Assembly: GCF_003751085.1 (NCBI RefSeq)
Contig: NZ_RJJY01000002.1
Location: 1,674,001-1,738,000 of the forward strand
From: Micromonospora sp. Llam0
GTDB lineage: Bacteria > Actinomycetota > Actinomycetes > Mycobacteriales > Micromonosporaceae
DNA: 64,000 nt
Reading direction: 5' to 3'
Below the pieces are notes generated by a model that worked only from the letters and a program-made list of their open reading frames with translations, did not search any database and was not told the origin of the DNA. Of this stretch, positions 1 to 8,711 are shown in pieces (within the stretch, counting starts at the first letter, position 1; each line of letters starts with the position of its first letter). Both the position numbers and the translations under genes were made by a program.

Positions 1-493
1 GCGACCGGCTACGCCTTCCCCGCAGCGAGCCCCGTCGCCTGGCATCGTGATCAGCAGTCGACCGGGCCCAAACCCGAACAAACCCCGTCCGAATAGTTTG
101 TCTCAAGGCCGAATCGATTCTTGGTTCATCGGGGTTCCCCTCGGTGAGACGCGGGGGCAAACGCGCCCCGAAACGCGGAGTCATTACTGCTCTTGGCCTG
201 GCAAAATCGTGGCATCCAGCCGGAGAAGCACGGCAGGACGCGAACCTCCTTGAGCAGCCACGGCGGTCTGGACCCCCGCAACCCCACCGGCCGGAGCCGC
301 CAACTCAGCAACACCGGCACCGGTAGGCTGCCGGCGGCTACTTGAGAGTGAACCAAGCAGGGCCTCCAGGAGGATTCCCCGTCGATCTGCGCAACACCGC
401 GCTGGCAGGGCCGTACCAGCTACAGCGCGGCTACCGCTGGGGACCCAATGAGCCTTTCCGGGTAACGACGCGTGACTGCGCGTAGTGTCCGTT
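1..493. other. no recognisable gene
   Basis: I see no convincing coding frame, RNA gene or terminal repeat in this stretch. Several short open frames exist on both strands but they overlap one another and have no recognisable motif. It may be flanking DNA or an eroded end of the transposase element that begins at 494. Confidence 0.4.
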
Positions 494-1315
494 TCACGTG
501 GTTCGGTTGTGTTCGATGTGGAGGATGACCAGGGCTGCCGCGACGATGTCGCCGATCTTCCATGGGCAGAGGGTCACGTTGCGCAGGGCTTTGAAGGTCA
601 TCTTGAGGAGGCTGTTGCCGCGTTCGCCGACCGCGCGGAGCCGGTTGTGGGCTCGGTTGAACTGCTGCTGGATGTCGGTGAGTTGCCCGTTGGGCGGTGT
701 CTTGAAGGCGACGGCGATGGTGTCGGCCTCTCCTTCGTATCCCAGGTCGGCGAGGGTGCGCACGTCGTCGCGGATCTCGGTGAGAGTGGCCAGCATGCCG
801 GGGTGGGTACGCAGGCATCTGGTGTCGTGTTCTCTGCCGGGGCGGACCGGGGAGGTCCACAGCGGCCAGCCGTCCGGGGCGCTGACGACCTGGATGTTGC
901 CGCCGTGGTTCTTGTGCTTCTTCGACCACCACAGGTCCACGCCGGGGGTGGGGCCGGGCGTGGAGATCCGGTCTGTCTCGATCAGGGTGCCGTCGAGGAG
1001 GATGTAGTCGTAGCCGGCAGTCTTGGCGGCCAGCAGGGCCGCGTGCAGGCCGGGAGCCTGGGCCGCCAGCACCGTGATGCCTTCGTGCAGGTTGTCGTAG
1101 CCGGTGGAGTTGCTGATCGTGTTGTCGTGGGCCAGTTGGTGCATGCGGGTGCCGTCGAGGAGCCAGCGCAGGACCAGCACGGCCTGCCGGAAGCAGGTCA
1201 GTGCCCGGCGGCCTTGGCGGGTGCCACGGCGTAGGCGTTCGGCGTGCAGCAGCGCCGACACGCGCAGCACGGTCTCGTCACGGACGGGCAGGGCGGCGGT
1301 GTACGTGATACTCAT
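494..1315 (-). CDS. IS5-like (DDE_Tnp_4 type) transposase
   Basis: Transposase of 273 residues that would cut and join the ends of its own insertion sequence. The DDE triad is visible as D108 in YILLDGT, D190 in LADLGYEG and E231 in GERGNSLLK, spaced as in IS5/ISL2-type enzymes of the DDE superfamily endonuclease group. The N-terminal third is a helical DNA-binding region. An in-frame codon 24 residues upstream (1387) is open, but the ATG at 1315 gives the family's usual N-terminus. I could not find convincing terminal inverted repeats, so the element's edges are undefined. The reading frame is intact. Family assignment is from motif pattern and is fairly sure; the exact subgroup is not. Confidence 0.75.
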   Translation of the reverse strand: MSITYTAALPVRDETVLRVSALLHAERLRRGTRQGRRALTCFRQAVLVLRWLLDGTRMHQLAHDNTISNSTGYDNLHEGITVLAAQAPGLHAALLAAKTAGYDYILLDGTLIETDRISTPGPTPGVDLWWSKKHKNHGGNIQVVSAPDGWPLWTSPVRPGREHDTRCLRTHPGMLATLTEIRDDVRTLADLGYEGEADTIAVAFKTPPNGQLTDIQQQFNRAHNRLRAVGERGNSLLKMTFKALRNVTLCPWKIGDIVAAALVILHIEHNRTT

Positions 1316-1407
1316 AGGTGCGCGGGACTCCGGTGGCGGGTGATCGGTGAGAGGACCACTTCGTATCGGAGTTCCGCGTCTTCGCATCGCGATCAGCCAG
1401 GAACGGG

Positions 1408-1554
1408 CGTTTCCAACACACTTCGGACGGCTACTTTCTGTACCTGCAGCCTTACCCGGAATGGCTCAATGAGGTCACCCGACTCCTCGACGACATTCAC
1501 GAGAGTGCCGGCAACAAGTACTTTCTCCAACCGGTGGCGCAGGTGGCCGGTCGA
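1408..1554 (+). other. coding-like fragment, unknown
   Basis: One frame of this stretch reads like real protein (aromatic and acidic, with the string EWLNEVTRLLDDIHESAGNK) but has no clear start, and beyond about 1554 the frame loses its protein-like composition. It is probably a scrap of a gene destroyed by neighbouring insertions. I do not recognise the family. Confidence 0.2.
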
Positions 1555-1638
1555 ACGGACCTTCGGCTGGCGCGGGTCGGGTGGGCTGGCGCTGTGCGGA
1601 GTGCTGATCTCCGAGGCGTGCCCGCTTCGGGCGGCTGC

Positions 1639-1885
1639 TCAGTCGAGACAGAATTCGTGGCCCTCGATGTCCTGCATCACGAGGCACGACTCGTTGACGC
1701 CGTCGGCGCGCAGCAGTCGCACGCGTTTCGCGCCGAGCGGGAGTAGTCGTGCGCATTCGGCCTCGATCGCGGCCAAGCGTTCGTCCCCCACGAGCCCGGT
1801 GCCGACCCGCACATCGAGATGGAGCCGATTTTTGACGACCTTGCCTTCGGGAACGCGCTGAAAGAACAGTCGTGGGCCCACACCT
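1639..1885 (-). pseudogene. VOC/glyoxalase-like protein, C-terminal half only
   Basis: The frame reads GPRLFFQRVPEGKVVKNRLH and ends in IEGHEFCLD, the typical second half of a small actinobacterial VOC (glyoxalase/bleomycin-resistance-like) protein. About 80 residues remain where the family has roughly 120-140. The coding sequence runs straight into the end of the IS701-type element at 1886, so the N-terminal half was removed. On the far side of that element (minus strand, 3439 down to 3407) an ATG followed by MTSTLTSLQ abuts the other end and could be the matching 5' stub, but about 40 residues would still be missing. The fragment is not expected to be functional. Confidence 0.65.
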
Positions 1886-3406
1886 GTACTACAGCCCCAG
1901 TTCTTGAGGGGTGTCCGGTATGGGGTCCTTTAGATGCGCAGGTGGGGTGGTAGGGGATCCCCGCGGCGGCGGTAGTGGCTGATCATCGCGGTGGTCTGGT
2001 GGGTGCGGCGCCAGCGGTCCCGGGCGATCGCAGCGGCATGGTCGGTCGCGGCGCGGATCAGGATGGTGGCGGTGAGTAGGCCGCGTAGGGCGGCCATGGA
2101 CAGCCGGATCAGCGGTGCCGGGCGGTCGGGGTTCGCGGGATGTTCTGATGGCGTGGGGTCAGAGCTGGGTGGTCTTTTCCCAGGCCGGCCCGGGTGACGG
2201 CGAGGAACGCGTGGGCGAGCATGCTGATGGTGACGTGCCGGTGCCAGGGGGTCCATTTACGGACCTGGTAGTGGTCGAGCCCGAGTTGGTCTTTGCCGCA
2301 CTTGTTGTCGTCCTCGATGTTCCATCGCAGCCCGGCTGCGGTGATGACCTTGGGCAGCGGGGTGCCGGTCGGGACGTGGGCGAGGAAGTAGGCGATCTCG
2401 ATGATCCCGTCGGGGTGCTTCCTGGTGAACTTCGGCTTGAGGGCCCGGCGGATCAGCAGTACGTGGACGAAGCCGGACGTCGGTGGCTGGTCCTTGACGG
2501 TGACCTGGTGCGCGGCGAAGTCCCAGTACCGTTCGCCTTTCCCGCCGTGCCCGCACGAGCGGCGCTGCCACGCCCGGTCGTCGGTGGCGGTGGGGATGTC
2601 GTCCGGGCGCAGCGGTTCGCCGTGGACGCCGAGCAGGGGCAGATCGGTCGGCACCGCGAACACGTAGGACAGTCGCTGGTCGTGGCAGAAGGCGCGCAGG
2701 ACCGGGTCGCGGCCGTAGCCGGCGTCGGCGACCACCCAGCGGAAGACCAGCAGCGGATCGGTCAGGGCCCGCTGCAGCATTCGTACCGCCAGATGGGGTT
2801 TGGTGACCAGGCCCCGATCGTCGGGCACCCCGGCGGCCCTGCACCGGTCCCGGTCACCGGTCCACTCTTTGGGTAGGTACAACTCCCGGTCGACGAACGC
2901 GTGCCCGTGTCGGGAGGCGTAGGTGAGCATCACCATGCACTGGCAGTTCTCGGTCTGTCCGGTCAACCCGCAATGCTGTGGTGCGACCCCGACACTGTGG
3001 ACGCCTTTCTTGATCGCCTGGGTGTCGTCCAGGACCAGTGCCGCGTCTGGATCTGCCAGCCCGGTCAGCACGTAGCCACGTAGCCAGTCGCGTAGCCGGT
3101 CGACGTCCCAGCTGGCCTCGTTGAGTAGATGCTGGAACCGTTTCGGGTTCGGTAACCCCGCGTGCTCGGACAAACCCCAACAGTTCTTCTTCGCGACCTC
3201 CGCCAGCATCCCCCGGACCAGCAGGCAGAACGTCTCCCGTGGTTCCGGTCGGGTGAACAACCCGCCCAACTCTGCCGTCACCGCCGACAGTTGCGCGTCA
3301 CACGCCGCGAGATCTTCCGCCGTCACCGAGTCCACGACATGGACAACGATCGATCTTGATGTCGGTCGCTAGACTCTCTCCGATCCAAGATCTGGGGCTG
3401 TAGTAC
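1886..3406. mobile_element. IS701-type insertion sequence
   Basis: A 1.5-kb element bounded by inverted repeats. The left end begins gtactacagccccagt at 1886; the right end (3385-3406) is its reverse complement with one mismatch in the first 21 bases. It contains one transposase gene on the minus strand. No matching target duplication is visible (left flank ends acct, right flank begins ctgc), so adjacent DNA was probably deleted or the two ends were joined by recombination. It separates a truncated VOC gene on the left from a truncated zinc-finger/HNH-like gene on the right. Confidence 0.75.
1930..3335 (-). pseudogene. IS701 family transposase, frameshifted near its 3' end
   Basis: DDE transposase of the IS701 family. 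Catalytic-type residues are visible in LVLDDTQAIKKG, VVADAGYGRD and NIEDDNKCGKDQ. The main frame runs from a GTG at 3335 to a stop at 2109, but after the segment around 2150-2190 it becomes low-complexity. The family's C-terminal tail (LIRLSMAALRGLL then RWRRTHQTTAMISHYRRRGD) continues in a different frame down to 1930. The gene therefore carries one frameshift in a Pro/Arg-rich stretch. It could be a dead copy, a sequencing error, or a programmed slip; the absence of an obvious slippery heptamer makes the first two likelier. Confidence 0.75.
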
Positions 3407-3480
3407 CTGCAAGGATGTGAGTGTCGAAGTCATATCCATAACAGAATCGGGTGCACCTTTCCGGTGAGTAAGAGTACGGG

Positions 3481-4214
3481 ATGGGCCGCAGGGCTGCAGG
3501 TGGCCGTGGGCGGCAAGGGTCTGGTCGGGCACGCGGGCGCGGTGTTGCTGCGGCAGTGCGCCGGACCGTCTGCACCAGGTGCAACAACGGCTGGATGAGC
3601 AGCCTCGAGACAGCGACCAAGCCGATCCTGGAGGGCCTCATCCATGCCCCAAGCAGGCCGGGTCGGTGTTGCTGTCGCCGGCCGAGTCTGTGATGCTGGC
3701 CCGCTGGGCGGTGAAGACCTCTTGGACGTCGGAGCTTGCCGGACTCGGCAGCCAAAACCAGGACCACGCTTGGTTGCCGCTTGAGATGAGGCAGCGCCTC
3801 GCTGAGGAAGACACACCGCCGGCCAGCTCCTGGGTCTGGCTCGCCGCCCACCACGACCTCGGCGTATGCCAGCAGATACAGGCCCACGTGACGTTCGACC
3901 GGACCAGCCCTCCCACGCCGGGCAAGGCGCCACGCCGCTTGCTGGCCAGCTGCTTGATCGTCAACGGCATCGCGACGCTTGTCTACAGCTTCGCCAACCG
4001 CACGGCCTTCCCGCCACCGTTGGCGGCGCCGCACGGCTTGCGGATGTGGCCCCAGCCGTCACCGGCCGAGTTCCCGCCACCGCCCGTATCCCACCAGGAC
4101 CTGCTTCTCGCGGTCAGCAGTTACGCGCCGTGGCTCGCGTTGCACGACCAGCCGTTCGACCATGCGGCAACCGGCACGACCTGGCCAGCAAGAACATCAC
4201 CCGACCAACCGTGA
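3481..4214 (+). pseudogene. zinc-finger/HNH-like hypothetical protein, broken
   Basis: The first part reads VCTRCNNGWMSSLETATKP in one frame. From about 3670 the family's continuation (SVLLSPAESVMLARWAVKTSW and onward) is in the next frame to the stop at 4214. The CxxCNNGWM-LE motif followed by an LARWAVKT helix is a pattern I associate with uncharacterised actinobacterial proteins that carry an HNH-like cysteine knuckle. The upstream part, including any start, was lost at the IS701 right end (3406). One frameshift plus a missing 5' end makes this a pseudogene. The function of the family is unknown to me. Confidence 0.5.
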
Positions 4215-4627
4215 ACCCAGCCCCGCCGGCAACACGAAACCGGTTCTTGGTTCGCCACATTTCCCCTCAGGTGTATGATCGGACATCTTGGCGCGGGTAC
4301 CCAGGGGCAACCACCGAGAGCCGATTTCCGTGTCCCCGTGTGCATCGCATGCTCTGGATGCGAAGGACTCACGGAGTGGTGCGGCTGGTCCACTTCGGAC
4401 GCTTTCATGGAGCGATCGCGACGTGTCGAACCGATCGGTCCACGCGATGAGCCGTTGATATTGCGCCGAGCGGGCAACGTGTACGGTCGTCGTGCCGAGA
4501 CTGTTGTGCTGACGCTGGTGCTGCGCCCCTCATGGGCAGACCGGGACCGGGATCGGGCATACTCGACGGGCAGGTGCGACTATCCAGGCATGGCAATGGT
4601 TCAGGGTCTCCGGGTGGGGTGGCGGCG
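4215..4627. other. intergenic, no recognisable gene
   Basis: An open frame covers part of this stretch on the plus strand but it runs into the next gene out of frame and shows no family motif. The segment presumably holds the promoter of the gene starting at 4628. I see no hairpin, repeat or clear promoter motif. Confidence 0.4.
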
Positions 4628-5311
4628 ATGTTCCGGTACTACGTCTACATTAGCGACAGCAAGATCGACATGCTGTTGTCGCAGATCGATCGAGGATTTA
4701 TGACCAAGCGCACGTCCGAGATCGGTGTGAACCTCAAAGTGCTGACCGCGAAGCGGACTGCTGAGCCTGCGGAGATCGACCGTATCGCCCGGCTTGAGCG
4801 TGTCGTGGGTTATCTCCAGGACTATGGTGACCTTGGGTCGGTGGACGAACCGGGCCAGTTCTTCGGAGGACTGTTGCCCATGCAATGGGGGCCATTTCCC
4901 GGTTCGGAGCCCTCATCGCTGGTGTTCTTCGGGGGCCAGACCGACCACGCGGTAGTGGGCCTCGGGGGTTCAGACAGGCATGTCCTGGGCGCGTTGCCAG
5001 CCAGCGATGGCCCGGCTATGCCGTCGTCACTGATGCCGACCATTCTCGATCACCTAAGCACCAGTTCCGACGTCGAGGACGAACTAGTCGTCGAGGCGGC
5101 TGGCGATATCCACGACGTCCTCGATCGTTCCGACCGCGCCGCGCTGGTCACCGTACATCAGGCCGTTAGGCGGCTAAGGGGGGTGGCACAGAATGTCGAG
5201 TTCGTGGCTAAACGCTTGCTCCACGGGCCCAGCCCATTCCCACACTCCGATCCACGCGCGGACATGTCAGTGCTGCTCGGCTCACCCATCTACGTCGCCT
5301 TGGCTGACTGA
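4628..5311 (+). CDS. DUF7019-like (SAVMC3_10250-type) protein
   Basis: Protein of 227 residues. The start MFRYYVYISDSKIDMLLSQI is the hallmark opening of an uncharacterised actinobacterial family (I recall the names DUF7019 and SAVMC3_10250). The frame is open 32 codons further upstream but the ATG at 4628 gives this hallmark N-terminus. No transmembrane segment or known catalytic motif is visible. It ends 21 bp before the convergent FHA-kinase gene. Its place beside a Ser/Thr kinase cluster hints at a signalling or substrate role, but that is only context. Family recognition is moderate and the function is unknown. Confidence 0.65.
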   Translation: MFRYYVYISDSKIDMLLSQIDRGFMTKRTSEIGVNLKVLTAKRTAEPAEIDRIARLERVVGYLQDYGDLGSVDEPGQFFGGLLPMQWGPFPGSEPSSLVFFGGQTDHAVVGLGGSDRHVLGALPASDGPAMPSSLMPTILDHLSTSSDVEDELVVEAAGDIHDVLDRSDRAALVTVHQAVRRLRGVAQNVEFVAKRLLHGPSPFPHSDPRADMSVLLGSPIYVALAD

Positions 5312-5332
5312 GAACCCGATTGGGCCAGCTGT

Positions 5333-6715
5333 TTATGTCGTGATCAGGAGGACTTCCCGCAACTGGTCGCGCAACTCTGCCGCGTCCTGACACTCGATCG
5401 CGGGATCATCCCGTAGTGCCCGGTCAACCACCATAGCCAGAACCGCCGGAATGCTCGCATCGCGCTGTCGTATTGGAACTGGCGGATGGTCAAGGACGAC
5501 CTGCCACGGGTCCCGATCAGCGGGGAAATCCCGAGGACTTGTGCCGGTCAGCATGCGGTAGAGGCATGCGGCAGCCGCCCAGACATCGACAGCCGACGTA
5601 GCATAGCGGAAGTTGATAACCTGCTGGCGCGGCAAGTACCTCGGTGTTCCTGCGGTTGCCCCAGTCCTTGTCAAGCCGGACAGACCGGCGAGGTCAAACG
5701 CCTTGGCCAATCCGAAATCGCCGATCTTTGCGATCACAGCACCGTCGCTGTCCTTAGCGAGAAGAATGTTGTCGATGCTGAGGTCGCGGTGGACTACGCC
5801 GTTACGATGTGCGTGGGCCAGGCCGTTGAGCACCTGAACGGTGAACCGGACCGCGTCATACGCCGGTATACGACCGCCGGAGCGGTCCAGGTACTCTCCG
5901 AGGCTGCCGCTGGCGCAGTATTCGGAGATGAAACAGAATGCTCCCGCCGCGACGCTCGCACCGTACGAGTTCACGATGTTGGGGTGATGCAGGGACCTCG
6001 CGAGTGCAGCTTCGCGCATGAACCGGGCGCGCGCGTTGGAGCGCACGGCTACCTTGGGCAGCATTAACTTCAACGCGATCCGCTCACCAGTGACTTCGTG
6101 ACGGGCCAGGTAAACAGCGCCCACCCCGCCACGCCCTAGCTCCCGCACCAACGCGTATCCGGAGAGCACGTCGAGGCCGGGATGCCCAGCCTGGGCGAAC
6201 TCGACCAGGCGGCGTGCCACCATTTCCGGGTCGTCCGCACATGTGGCGCAGAGGCGATCCTTGAGTTCGTCCGTGACGTTCCGACCGCAGATCGGACAGC
6301 GCCGTCGCCCGAGCAAGTAGTTGCCGTCTGGAACGGGCGCCTGCACGCCGACCCGGATAACCGTTGGCCCCAACCCGATCGTGTCACCGTCGGACAGATC
6401 GTGTTCGGGATACTTACCCGTTGCACCTTCCTCCGGTGTCTGGCCAGGTTCCCGCTGACCGATCTTCGTTCCGTTGACGTATGTTCCGTTCAAGCTTCCG
6501 AAGTCGCGTATGCGGATGTCGGGAGGGTTAATGTCGAGTAGACAATGGTGCCGAGACACCGTGCGGTGCGACTCGTCGTCAGGCACACTCGGCGTACAGT
6601 CGTTGGCCCGGCCGAGGATGCATGTAGTTCGGCCGCTGACGGTGAAGGTGCGCGGGCTGAGTTCACCCGCGACGACGCTCAGCGTTATGCTCGCCGCCCG
6701 ATCCGTGGCCTTCAT
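5333..6715 (-). CDS. FHA domain - zinc ribbon - Ser/Thr protein kinase
   Basis: A 460-residue cytoplasmic eukaryotic-like kinase. Residues 1-125 are an FHA phosphothreonine-binding domain (GRANDC at 35-40, SRHHC at 54-58, NGTYVNG at 76-82). A small zinc ribbon follows (C140, C143, C156, C159). The kinase domain spans about 187-455: G-loop GRGGVGAV 194-201, K216, E235, catalytic HRDLSIDN 309-316, DFG 333-335. Two key positions are unusual. The lysine that normally follows HRDL is Ser313, and the PE/RE motif of the activation segment is PRQQ (362-365) with Gln in place of Glu. The ATG overlaps the stop of the split WD40 gene (ATGA at 6712-6715), so the two were once translationally coupled. There is no transmembrane segment, so it acts as a soluble kinase. 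Confidence 0.88.
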   Translation of the reverse strand: MKATDRAASITLSVVAGELSPRTFTVSGRTTCILGRANDCTPSVPDDESHRTVSRHHCLLDINPPDIRIRDFGSLNGTYVNGTKIGQREPGQTPEEGATGKYPEHDLSDGDTIGLGPTVIRVGVQAPVPDGNYLLGRRRCPICGRNVTDELKDRLCATCADDPEMVARRLVEFAQAGHPGLDVLSGYALVRELGRGGVGAVYLARHEVTGERIALKLMLPKVAVRSNARARFMREAALARSLHHPNIVNSYGASVAAGAFCFISEYCASGSLGEYLDRSGGRIPAYDAVRFTVQVLNGLAHAHRNGVVHRDLSIDNILLAKDSDGAVIAKIGDFGLAKAFDLAGLSGLTRTGATAGTPRYLPRQQVINFRYATSAVDVWAAAACLYRMLTGTSPRDFPADRDPWQVVLDHPPVPIRQRDASIPAVLAMVVDRALRDDPAIECQDAAELRDQLREVLLITT

Positions 6716-6892
6716 TTCGGACGACCCTGGCCGGAAGTACCGTCAGCATGGTCCGCCCGAAAACCCCAGTCGGCGGTCCGCCACTGATACATCGCATACC
6801 CCACGGACGGATTCGATGGGTGGTTCAGGACGTGGGCGTGCTGGTCATCCGGTACAGCGAGTCCCCAGTCCATTCTCCTAAGTCGCACGGCG

Positions 6893-8528
6893 CACTGACC
6901 TAAACTTTGGCCGTTTTGCTGGCTTTGGGTAGGTCGGTCTGGGTGATGGTTATCTCGTAGGTGACGTCGCGGGTGCGTTGTGTTCGTCGTTGTCGTTTGG
7001 TGCGGGGGCCGGTGCGGGTGCGGGTGTGTCGGTTGTGGGGTTGGGCGGCGATCGCGGTGAGCAGGGTGGTGGTGGGGTCGGGGTCGTCGTGTCCGCAGTT
7101 GACGCAGGGTGCGGGGTCCTGGCTTGCGAGGTGTGCGCGGGTCAGGGCGAGGACGGTGGCGAAGCTGACCGCGTCGGGGTCGATGTTCAGGTCGACGGCG
7201 GTGGTCACGGCGAGTCGGACGAGGGCGTTGTAGACGGTCAGTAGCGCCCAGAGTTCCTGGTAGGCGAGTTCGGGGGTGTGTCCGCGTGGTCGGGTGCGGG
7301 GTCCCCGCAGGGTGGTCTTCAGTCGTCCGTAGGTGAGTTCGATCTGCCATCGTTCGGCGTAGAGCGCGGCGAGTGTGGTGGCGGGGTGACGGTGGTGGTC
7401 GAGCAGGGTGGTCAGGACGCGGTAGCGGCTGTGGGTGGTGCGGCCGGCGCGGTCGCGGGTGGTGACGGTGAACTCGACCAGACGGGCGAGTGTCGGACGG
7501 AGTCGGGGCAGGGTGCGGTCGGCGCGGGTGGTGCGGCGGCGGGACAGCATCGCGTCGGACTCGGCGAGTTGCACGAGCGCGGAGCCGTCGGGGAGGACCT
7601 CGACCAGTCGGGCGGGCAGGCTCCGGGCGCCGTTCTTGACCCGCCACAGCAGGTGCGCCCCGGTGGCGGCCGCCCGCGTCCAGCGGTCCATGGAGAAGAA
7701 GCCCCGGTCGGCGAGGTTGATGGTGCCGGGTTGGAGTTCGCCGATCAGGTCGTCGGCGAGGGCCTGTTCGCTGGTCCCGGAGGAGGCGATGCGGGCGGCG
7801 AGGATCCAGCGGGTGCCGCAGGCGACCAGGGCGACCATCCGGGCCTGGGGGAACCGGCCGCCGGTCGGGGTGGTGAACCCGGCCCGTGTCCGTGTCGTGT
7901 CGGCCAGGTCGAACACGGTGCCGTCGATCGCGGTGACCAGCAGACCGAACGCGTACGACTCGGGCCCGAACGTCGGTGTGGACCGGGCGGCGTCGGTGAA
8001 CACCCGCTGGTGCACCGCTGCGGGGAGTCTGCCCCGGGCTTTCGACACCGCCGCGGCGGTCGGTGCGCCCTCCACCCGGGTCCGGGGGAGCCGTGAGGTC
8101 ACCCGTGCGGTCACCACCGATGTGCTCTCCCGCCGGAACAGGCACAGCCCGAGCACGATCATCACCGTGACCGCTCCGGTCAGCACCCGCCGCCGGGCGT
8201 CGACGTGCCCGACCGTGGCCCGCGCCCGTTCGATCAGTGCGGCATCGGCCAGGAGTGGCCACAACCGGCCGGTCACCTGCTCGTCGAGGGTCCCGACACC
8301 GGCGGGCCCGGCGATCACCGCTGCCCGCAGCGTCTCCCGCTGATCGGCGGCCTGTCGCACCGCGCTGGCGGACAGCATGGCAGAATTCGACACCGAAGCT
8401 CCTGGTTGGAACATGTTGATCTAGTCAATCCATGTCCTACCAGGAGCTTCTTCACGTCCCGCACCCGACCCACACCCACCCCGAAACCGGCGCTATTACC
8501 CACAAAACGACCAAAGTTTAGGTCAGTG
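6893..8528. mobile_element. IS4-type insertion sequence with 10-bp target duplication
   Basis: A complete 1636-bp element. Its ends are inverted repeats: the left reads cactgacctaaactttggcc, and the right is the reverse complement with one difference over about 26 bases. Both sides carry the same 10-bp target duplication tcgcacggcg (6883-6892 and 8529-8538), matching the 10-12 bp duplications known for IS4-family elements. The intact duplication shows that this is a simple, probably recent insertion into the WD40 remnant. Confidence 0.92.
6900..8414 (-). CDS. IS4 family transposase
   Basis: Intact 504-residue transposase that mobilises the element at 6893-8528. The DDE triad is D164 (AIDGTVFD), D236 (NLADRGFF) and E359. 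The last lies in the family signature Y-(2)-R-(3)-E-(6)-K, here Y352, R355, E359, K366. An N-terminal domain of about 130 residues typical of IS4 enzymes precedes the core, and the C-terminus is Arg/Thr-rich. The stop is only 7 bp from the left end of the element. With intact frame, intact ends and a perfect target duplication, this copy could still be active. Confidence 0.92.
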   Translation of the reverse strand: MFQPGASVSNSAMLSASAVRQAADQRETLRAAVIAGPAGVGTLDEQVTGRLWPLLADAALIERARATVGHVDARRRVLTGAVTVMIVLGLCLFRRESTSVVTARVTSRLPRTRVEGAPTAAAVSKARGRLPAAVHQRVFTDAARSTPTFGPESYAFGLLVTAIDGTVFDLADTTRTRAGFTTPTGGRFPQARMVALVACGTRWILAARIASSGTSEQALADDLIGELQPGTINLADRGFFSMDRWTRAAATGAHLLWRVKNGARSLPARLVEVLPDGSALVQLAESDAMLSRRRTTRADRTLPRLRPTLARLVEFTVTTRDRAGRTTHSRYRVLTTLLDHHRHPATTLAALYAERWQIELTYGRLKTTLRGPRTRPRGHTPELAYQELWALLTVYNALVRLAVTTAVDLNIDPDAVSFATVLALTRAHLASQDPAPCVNCGHDDPDPTTTLLTAIAAQPHNRHTRTRTGPRTKRQRRTQRTRDVTYEITITQTDLPKASKTAKV

Positions 8529-8711
8529 TCGCACGGCGTGGTCTGCATTTGATGACAGAAGGTAACGCCCGTCTGGCGTCCGGCACATAGCACAGATTTC
8601 GCGCTGGTGTCCGTTGAGGTTTGCAAACATTCGCCAGTCCTCGTATCCCAGGCAGTGGTCACACCACGATTATCGCCCGCAAAGAAGACCCCTCGACTCG
8701 CCGTTTGCGGC

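Larger units (their letters stand above)
6712..8711 (-). pseudogene. WD40-repeat gene remnant split by an IS4 element
   Basis: Joining 8529-8711 to 6712-6882 and removing the IS4 element with one copy of its 10-bp duplication restores a WD40 end. It reads GVTTAWDTRTGECLQT, a frameshift, then NGHQREICAMCRTPDGRY, LLSSNADHAVRLRRMDWGLA and a tail to the stop at 6712. It matches the last blades of the neighbouring kinase (DGRYMLSAGNDGTIRLWELD), so it is a diverged paralogue of that 3' end. Its stop overlaps the FHA-kinase start in ATGA, meaning it was the upstream gene of that operon. Only the last two blades survive. It abuts the stop of the 8712-12179 kinase directly, so the 5' part was lost by deletion. 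Confidence 0.7.

Noticed and set aside
3369..4034. 221-codon minus-strand frame
   Set aside because: It is opposite to the broken zinc-finger gene, which shows real family motifs on the plus strand, and its N-terminal residues are low-complexity.
4275..4703. 142-codon plus-strand frame before the DUF7019-like gene
   Set aside because: It overlaps the strongly recognisable start of that gene in another frame and has no family motif.
6712..8262. 516-codon open frame on the minus strand across the IS4 element
   Set aside because: It lies inside the intact IS4 transposase in another frame and is Arg/Pro/His-rich; only its last about 55 codons belong to the WD40 remnant.
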